Position numbers and translations under genes: made by a program | The notes under the pieces: generated by a model | Told to the model about the DNA's origin: nothing | What the model saw: only the letters and a program-made list of their open reading frames with translations | Databases searched by the model: none | From: Alnus glutinosa | Taxonomy: Eukaryota; Streptophyta; Magnoliopsida; Fagales; Betulaceae | NCBI RefSeq assembly: GCF_958979055.1 | Contig: NC_084894.1 | Coordinates: 25,141,616-25,205,615 of the forward strand | DNA: 64,000 bases | Direction: 5' to 3' | Part shown: positions 58,110 through 64,000 of the stretch, in pieces | How positions within the stretch are numbered: the stretch's first letter is position 1 | How the letters are laid out: every line of letters begins with the position of its first letter

Positions 58110-58270
58110 TGATCCAGATCGGCGAACCCGTCCGTGACCCAGATCGGCGAACCCGTCCTTGACCCAGATCGGCCCGTCCGTGACCCAGATCGGCTCGTCC
58201 ATGACCCAGATCGGTGAACTCGTGACCCAGATCCGGCGAACCCGTGACCCAGATCCGGCGAACCCGCTGT
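58110..58270. repeat. GACCCAGATCGGCGAACCCG tandem repeat
   Basis: Six to seven imperfect units of about 20-28 bp built on GACCCAGATC(C)GGC and GAACCCGT. The GC content stands out. It matches in style the GGACGGTCGGC/GGGACGC repeats in the centre of the UGT-5 CACTA element. Confidence 0.85.
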
Positions 58271-59112
58271 AGCAGCCGACTCCCTCCCCTTGATTTCCTC
58301 CGGATTCTCCTTAGTCTTATTTTTCCTCTTTGTTTCTCTGAATTTGTTTGTTGGTGTTTTTTACTCTGGCCATGGCAGAGTTTTGTTTCTGTGGTGTTTT
58401 GTTAACTACGTGTGGTTGTAGTCATTTAGTCCAACTCATTGGTGTTCCTGACTAGAGGGATTTTTCATCGGATGTATATAGTGTACATAAAAGGGGTCTT
58501 GATTTTTTTTTTTTTTTTTGTTTAATTTTTTTATTTCGAGTCGTTTGTCTCTAAAACGGCTCCAATTTTTTTTGTAAATTTTTTTTTATTTAGAGCCGTT
58601 TTAGGGTTCCTAAAACGGCTCTAAAAAAATTAATGTTTTTTTTTTAAAAAAAATTTAGAGCCGTTTTAGGGTCCCTAAAACGGTTCTAAAAAAATTAATA
58701 TATTTTTTTTAAAAAAACATTTAGAGCCGTTTTAGGGTTTTTAAAACGGCTCCAATTATTTAGAGTCGTTTTTGTCAAAAACGGCTCAAATCGATTTGAA
58801 CCGTTTTTACAAAAGCGGCTCAAACTGGTTTGAGCCGTTTTTGAAAAAACGACTCTAAATAATTGAAGCCGTTTTAAAAAGCGGCTTAAACTGATTTGAG
58901 TCGTTTTTATTAAAACGACTCAAATTAGAGTCGTTTTAGTAAAAAAAGGGCTCAAAACGAGACTTTAATACTTCATATGTTGAGCCATTTTGAAAACGGC
59001 TCAAAAAAAACGGCTCAAAACATTTAGAGCCGTTTTTAGGCCTTAAAACGACTTTAAAAAAAGGGCTCAAAACACCTTTTTTTTTTGTAGTGAGATGATC
59101 ATGTCATTTTAA

Positions 59113-60158
59113 TAGCACATCTAGCTACTATTATATCTTTACAATTGGCTAGCCCTCTTTTCTAGACATGATACTTCCTGTCTCTTGACTATGGAGGTCC
59201 AAATTTTTAATAATGCTCTCTATTTATTATAAAATAGTGCTACATCCAATTTGTTAATATGTATTATTATATGATTGAAATCACATTAACTATTAAAACT
59301 CTTTTAACACACTCAGAATCACAAATTGTAAAAGAATTCTAATTGAAGTTTTAAAAGAGTTATAATAGTAGCATTTTTCTTTCAATTTTCTTTTTCTTTT
59401 TTACATTTTTTGTTACCAAAAAATTGTCCCCATTCTTACAATAAATTAGGCACACAAGAAAATGCATTGGTTTACATAAGCAAATTAAGCTTTTGACCAA
59501 ATGGAGTGGTCCAAGGTCTTTCATCCTTAGAATTCTGGCTTGGCTGGTCTTTCACCACATGCAATTCGATCAACTGGATCCACCAATGCCTCTCAACTAT
59601 TCCCTACTCCATTTGATTAGATAGATGGCTCTCCCTTTGGTAAATTTCTCCCCACCAAAAGATTGAGCAAGGCTTTCCAGTACTTTACCCCTTTTGTTTT
59701 TATCCAAGGATTTAAAATAATTTGAGAAATGCAAAAGTTTTTAAATTTGATTCTTAAATGATGTTCGACACTTTTTTAAAATAATTAATCATTATGATCC
59801 ATTATTTAGAAATCAAATTTTAGAGAAAAAAATTTAGAAAGCACATTATTTCTCAAGTAATTTTTCACCTCATCCTTAAAAGAAGAATTCTCTGGTAACA
59901 TATATGCATCCATGACTACAAGTCCCATCATTTTTTAAGAGATTTACCCATAAATATGTATCCAGGACTAAAAATGATTTACCCAATAATATCCACGAAA
60001 CAGGCCCAATAAAAGTTAAATCACAATAAGACCATCGTTTACACAAATCCAAAATATATTTACTTATCTAACGTAACCAATTACTTTTTACATTTATTAA
60101 ACAATTTTATTGATTTATTTCAAGGCCATAACGATTAACGAGCCAACGGGATACAATT
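59113..60158. other. Spacer between UGT-6 and sHSP-B (duplicated block, copy 2)
   Basis: Holds the conserved UGT 3' flank (59113-59200) and then spacer matching 23290-23553, 24448-24494, 33060-33560 and 33950-34083 in order, without the LINEs and the LTR element. It includes the degraded foldback MITE C (59722-59860). No gene. Confidence 0.8.
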
Positions 60159-60602
60159 TCAACCAGAAATTTCAATTGCTTTAACATCAGGCTTCTTGAC
60201 CTCCTCCTTAGGAACAGTGACTGTAAGAACCCCATTCTCCATGGACGCCTTCACCTCCTCCATCTTCACATTTTCCGGCAGCCTGAACCTCCTCATGAAC
60301 TTGCCGCTGCTACGCTCCACGCTATGCCACGTGTCGTTCTTGTCTTCCTTCTCCACATTCCTCTCTCCGCTGATCTGGAGCACTCTGTCATCTTCTATCT
60401 CAACCTTCACTTCCTCCTTCTTCAGCCCCGGAAGATCGGCCTTGAACACGTGGGCTTCTGGGGTCTCCTTCCAGTCGATTCTGGTGTTCACAAACGCAGA
60501 ATTTTCTCGAGAAAATTCAGGAAAATAGGGGAATGGGAAATCCTTGAAGGGGTCCAAGACACTGCTTTGTCGGCCACCGAAAAATCTTGGTATGATCGAC
60601 AT
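60159..60602 (-). CDS. sHSP-B: cytosolic class I small heat-shock protein
   Basis: 147 residues, intronless, a duplicate of sHSP-A. It differs at only a few places: YFPEFS for TYPEFS, VLDPF for [15 protein letters not shown] for [10 protein letters not shown], and it lacks the two-residue insertion before [11 protein letters not shown]. The alpha-crystallin domain is at about 41-135 and the C-terminal I-E-I motif is present. The N-terminal arm has the same shortened form as sHSP-A, so the shortening predates the duplication. Ser replaces the Arg of the WHRVER motif, a position normally conserved in class I proteins, which may affect oligomer contacts (inference). The promoter keeps the perfect heat-shock element. 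It is probably functional in the cytosol as a holdase. Confidence 0.95.
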   Translation of the reverse strand: MSIIPRFFGGRQSSVLDPFKDFPFPYFPEFSRENSAFVNTRIDWKETPEAHVFKADLPGLKKEEVKVEIEDDRVLQISGERNVEKEDKNDTWHSVERSSGKFMRRFRLPENVKMEEVKASMENGVLTVTVPKEEVKKPDVKAIEISG

Positions 60603-60733
60603 TGTCCCTACGATTTTGACGTTCGATTGAAAGACTGAAACGAAATTTGGGATTGCGTGGTCACTGAGAGAGCTGCTTGTAATTGTTGTTGGAACTTGGA
60701 ACTCGATGGTTTGTGGGATGTGGGATAGGTTGG

Positions 60734-60808
60734 GTATTAAAAGTAATCAGAGGACCATTCTAGTATTTTCGAGAAAAATAAAAAAGCACTTGCTAGAACA
60801 TTCGTGAA
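60734..60808 (-). promoter_or_regulatory. sHSP-B promoter: TATA-like box and heat-shock elements
   Basis: GAACATTCGTGAA at 60796-60808 and TTCGAGAA near 60767-60774 match the sHSP-A elements. The TATA-like box here reads TTTTAATA on the minus strand (about 60735-60742) instead of TTTAAATA, the main promoter difference between the two copies. Confidence 0.8.
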
Positions 60809-61368
60809 CAATTTTGGGTTTTCACGAGGAGTCTAGACCGGAGTTTGTTTTCATGTTGGGCTTGGAACTCTGGATTTGATATTCGTTATGGGCCTGTGAC
60901 CTCCTACTAAATTTACGGCAAAATTAATCTTTTTTTTTATTATTATTATTATTTTTATTTTGTTCTGACCATAGTGTTAGTTTAAGCATATAGATTTTGG
61001 ACATAAATTTCCTAAAAATTGGTTGGTAAATTTCATAAAAATTAACTTCTTAGATGTGTCATTTGCAAATGTATTTTTAATTTTACGTGCTTCTCACATC
61101 TTTTTTTTTTTTAACTACTTAAATGATACATGTCGCTTTTTTGTAAAAAATTTCTGTTCATTTACTCGAGACTCATATTTATAGGAGAATTGGCCGGGTT
61201 AAATCAGAATAGTAATCAAATCTGATTATAAGAGACTACTATCAATTACAATAAATCTACGAAATCAAATTTCTTAATATATTCTAACCATTTCTGTGTT
61301 CAATGCGCCAAGTGCTTTGTTGGGTCTAACGGTACTGCCACTTGAGACCCAAAAGGCGTGTACTGTTT

Positions 61369-61402
<34 letters not shown>

Positions 61403-61409
61403 AAAAAGA

Positions 61410-61440
<31 letters not shown>

Positions 61441-62110
61441 AAAAGCTACAATGTGACTTGGAAGTGGAAATAGTTTTGGATGTTTTTGTGTTTATTAATA
61501 TTTTTGTTTTGAAAAGTAAAATGACAAAACAGTAATTTAATCAAACAGAACCATACATTTCTTTGGCAGAACTGACGAATAATAAAGTAAAAAAAAAAAA
61601 ATTAAAATAAAATGGACTAAAAAATTCATCTTAGGAAAAAGATAGCTAGTCCCTTGCAACTTGCCAATGGACTAGCTATATATTGGTGTCTTTGTTGTAA
61701 GAATAGGATGGAAAATTAGTTTTTAGTACCATAGTGCGATGAAGAAAGGAGATGGGAAAAAGGTTCAAGAAATTGGGTTGGTTCAAATAGAGATGATTGT
61801 GTCATTTTATTGCTTTGATCAAAACTAACTATTTTTTCTTCACATTGACGGATTCGTTAAGTCAATATTTTGCTTGTAGATTGTAAAAGAGTTGTTTGGG
61901 TATTAATTGTTAGAAATATAATGTTATAAAAAAAAAAAATCAAAACAAAAACACTGAAATTGTTAGGAAAATATTATGTGAGAAAGAATAAAAATCTAAA
62001 ATAAAAAGATAGCTTTGAGGCACAATGAATTGCTATCTTTAAGACGATATTTGCCCCTACTCGGAATGAGTTTGTCAATAGAGCAGTTAGTCTAATGGAT
62101 AGGTGCATAA
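60809..62110. other. Spacer upstream of sHSP-B
   Basis: 60809-61260 and 61675-61905 match the spacer upstream of sHSP-A (the hAT relic is not present here). In between lies a T run then A run at about 61370-61445 that could form a hairpin. No gene. Confidence 0.55.
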
Positions 62111-62129
62111 GTATCAAAATAATCTACGC

Positions 62130-64000
62130 TCTCCTTTTGTTTAAAGCCTTTTGCAACTAATTAACCTTGCCTTCAAGGTTTGAATTGATCCATCAGAATT
62201 AAATTTCCTTCTAAATACCAATTTACAACCAATAGGTTTAGAACCTAGAGGTAGATCCACTAATACCCAAGTATTATTTGATAATATTGAGTCCATTTCA
62301 TCATTTACAGCTTCTTTCTAGAAGGCTGCATCTCTAGAAGACAGCTTCACTAAAACTTTTTGGATCATCTTCTGTGTTAAGTACAATAGGTATTTTATTA
62401 AGGACTATATCCATGTTTCCTTTTACAAGGAAAACTACATCTTAGAATGAAATAAAATCAGGACCAAAATTCTTTTCTTTTCTAACTCTTTGACTCTTCC
62501 TTTGTTCTATTGATAAATTTGTAGCTAATCTTTTATCATTGTTAAAAGAAGCACTAGGATAAGAATCAGATGTTTGTGTTTAATTAGGTTCTGAAACATA
62601 TTTAGAATCATAGTTGAACTTATTTTCAATAAATTCAACATCCCTAGATTCCACTATGACATTAGAGCTTAAGTCTAATAGTCTATATGCCTTAGAATTT
62701 TCAGCATAACCTACAAACATACTTTTGATTGCTGTCGGTCCTAATTTAGTTCTTTTTGGATCAGGAACTCTGTAAAAAGCTAAACACCCCCACACTCTGA
62801 GATAATCCAGGTTTGGTTTTTCGTCGTTCCATAACTCATATGGTGACACTTGCATTTTAATAGAAGACACTCTATTATGCACATGGCATGCTGTAAGTAG
62901 TGCCTCTCCCCATAAATTAAAATGCAACTTTGTACTTAAGATCATGCAATTAACCATGTCTACAAATGTCCTATTTTTTCTTTCAGCCAAACCGTTCTGT
63001 TGTGGTGTGTAAGGTGCAGACTTTTGGTGCACAATTTCATACTCTTCACATAAAGTAGAAAATTCATGTGGAAAGTATTCTCCACCTCTATCAGTTCTAA
63101 GAATTTTTATTTTCTTCTCTTTTTTATTTTCTACTTCATATTTGTAACGTTTGAACATGCTAAAGGCTTCATCTTTATTTTTCATTAAATACACATAAGT
63201 GTATCTAGAAGAATCATCTAAGAATGTAATAAAATACCTTTTGCCCCCTCTAGTTAATATACCATTTAATTCACATATGTCAGAATGTATGAGTTCTAAA
63301 ATTTGTGAATTTCTATGAATTGTGGGAAATGGTTTTTTAGCCATTTTAGCTTGAATACATATTTCACATTGTTCATTATTATCATGCTTATAAGAAATTA
63401 AGTCATGCTTAGACATATATTTCAAATATTTGAAATTCAAATGTGTTAAACGTCCATGCCATAAAGAAGATGACTCAACAATATAAGAAAAATGTGAAAT
63501 AGCTTTATTAATAACACTAAGTTTGAACAATCCATTACAAGAATAATCATTTCCTATAAATATCCCATTCTTAGACAATATTAAATTATCAGACTCGATA
63601 ACTACTTTTATGCCTCTTTTACACAACAAACTGGCAGATATAAGATTCATCTTAATTTCTGGGACATGTAAGACATTAGTTAAAATTAATTTCTTCCTAG
63701 AAGTAAATTGTATCTCTACAGTCCCTTTTCCATAAACCTTAGAAGAATTGTGGTTGCGCATCAGAACTTCTTCGCTATCAGTTGATGTGACATAGTTCTT
63801 GAACAATGCTTTCTCGTTGCACACATTCACAGTAGCACTAGAATCAAACCACCAATCAATTCTATTTGTGGCCGCAGCCATATGCACTTCTATAATCATG
63901 CCAATTTGCATATCAGTCACCATAGCGATAATTTCTTCAACTGTATTTGCCATGTTTGAACTGCTGCCATTTTCTTCTTCTTGTTCTTTAAGAATCTGCA
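62130..64000 (-). mobile_element. Ty1/copia pol fragment running off the window (fossil)
   Basis: Minus-strand copia polyprotein. From right to left: protease segment (WWFDSSATVNVCN), GAG-pre-integrase segment (SLWHGRLTHLNFKYLKYM; CEICIQAKM), integrase core (HSDICELNG, FLDDSSRYTYVYLMKNKDEA, RTDRGGEYFPHEF, YTPQQNGLAERKNRT, WGEALLTACHVHNR, YELWNDEKPNLDYLRVWGC), and the start of the reverse-transcriptase region around 62150-62340 (NNTWVLVDLPLGSKPIGCK). A 457-codon open frame covers 62580-63953. The gag side lies beyond 64000, and no LTR is seen at the left edge. It is broken. Age cannot be estimated without LTRs. Confidence 0.92.

Larger units (their letters stand above)
55451..59092. mobile_element. 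CACTA element with palindrome arrays and minisatellite, in UGT-6 exon 2
   Basis: A 3642-bp element starting CACTACAAAAAAAAAGG and ending CCTTTTTTTTTTGTAGTG, flanked by a perfect 3-bp duplication AGA (55448-55450 and 59093-59095). Subterminal regions at 55470-55970 and 58530-59070 are arrays of AACGGCTC...GAGCCGTTTT palindromes; related GAGTCGTTTT modules lie at 57110-57720. The interior holds a GATC-rich minisatellite (55965-56820), a perfect-looking 41-bp hairpin (57729-57769), a GA-rich stretch and a tandem repeat at 58110-58270. No transposase was found; it would need a helper. Confidence 0.93.
54064..59112 (+). pseudogene. UGT-6: UGT76-like pseudogene, sister of UGT-4, split by a CACTA element
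   Basis: Exon 1 survives from ATGCTTCAGCTGGG (54067) to 54472. The first 24 codons of UGT-4, including the start and the catalytic His region, are deleted. The intron is 54473-54591. Exon 2 (54592-55450) has a 4-bp insertion at about 54635, another at about 54858, TAA at about 54892, TGA at about 55039 and another at about 55167 (Trp of HCGWNS lost). A CACTA element then interrupts the last ten codons, which reappear at 59093-59112 (TGATCATGTCATTTTAA). Differences from UGT-4 are strongly biased to G-to-A and C-to-T. The closest intact relative is UGT-4: both share PIPNFYPL and SENYLPLVSNFF-type motifs. Confidence 0.93.

Noticed and set aside
57685-58202. Glu/Arg-rich frames in the UGT-6 CACTA element
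   Set aside because: They come from GA-rich and GACCCAGATC repeats; no domain is recognisable.

Overview
The window looks like nuclear DNA from a eudicot plant, probably a woody perennial with a repeat-rich genome (inference). It is AT-rich and has plant-type genes with short introns, UDP-glycosyltransferases (UGTs) with the plant PSPG box, class I small heat-shock proteins (sHSPs), and many plant mobile elements: Ty1/copia, Ty3/gypsy, L1-type LINEs with a ribonuclease H domain, CACTA, hAT and Mutator-like MITEs. There is no bacterial-style gene organisation. The species cannot be fixed from sequence reading alone.

The core is a tandem cluster of six UGT76-like genes, all on the plus strand and all with one phase-1 intron at about codon 159. 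Four look intact: UGT-1 (6152-8016), UGT-3 (17616-20343), UGT-4 (21819-23287) and UGT-5 (49342-52386). Two are dead: UGT-2 (11936-15424), whose intron and exon 2 were replaced by part of a gypsy element, and UGT-6 (54064-59112), which lacks its 5' end, is riddled with transitions and is split by a 3.6-kb CACTA element. A class I sHSP gene lies downstream of UGT-4 (41828-42277, minus) and another downstream of UGT-6 (60159-60602, minus). A broken third sHSP lies at 44327-44698.

Layout. 1-661: decayed strictosidine-synthase-like gene. 1-6 kb: AT-rich spacer with dispersed repeats and three MITEs. 6-24 kb: UGT-1 to UGT-4 with shared flanks and insertions. 24.5-33.05 kb: a young minus-strand LTR element with about 2-kb LTRs and no recognisable gag-pol, but with a 176-codon antisense coiled-coil ORF. 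34.1-41.8 kb: a near full-length LINE interrupted by a solo LTR. 41.8-49.3 kb: sHSP gene, hAT relic, sHSP pseudogene, LTR and MITE relics. 49.3-52.4 kb: UGT-5 with a CACTA element in its intron. 52.7-53.5 kb: an orphan UGT intron and a PPR-gene relic holding a tiny poly(A) retroposon. 53.5-61.9 kb: second copy of the UGT-plus-sHSP block. 62.1-64 kb: copia pol running off the window.

An old segmental duplication (about 20.6-43.6 kb against 53.5-61.9 kb) copied a block of UGT promoter, UGT, spacer and sHSP. Comparing the two copies gives natural empty sites and dates the insertions relative to each other. The UGTs probably glucosylate small acidic defence or growth metabolites in the cytosol (family inference; they read most like UGT76B1). 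The sHSPs are cytosolic chaperones with visible heat-shock elements. I see no wholly new molecular system. The most unusual items are the antisense ORF in the gag-pol-free LTR element, the palindrome-array CACTA elements with a GATC-rich minisatellite, and the layered history of the duplicated block.
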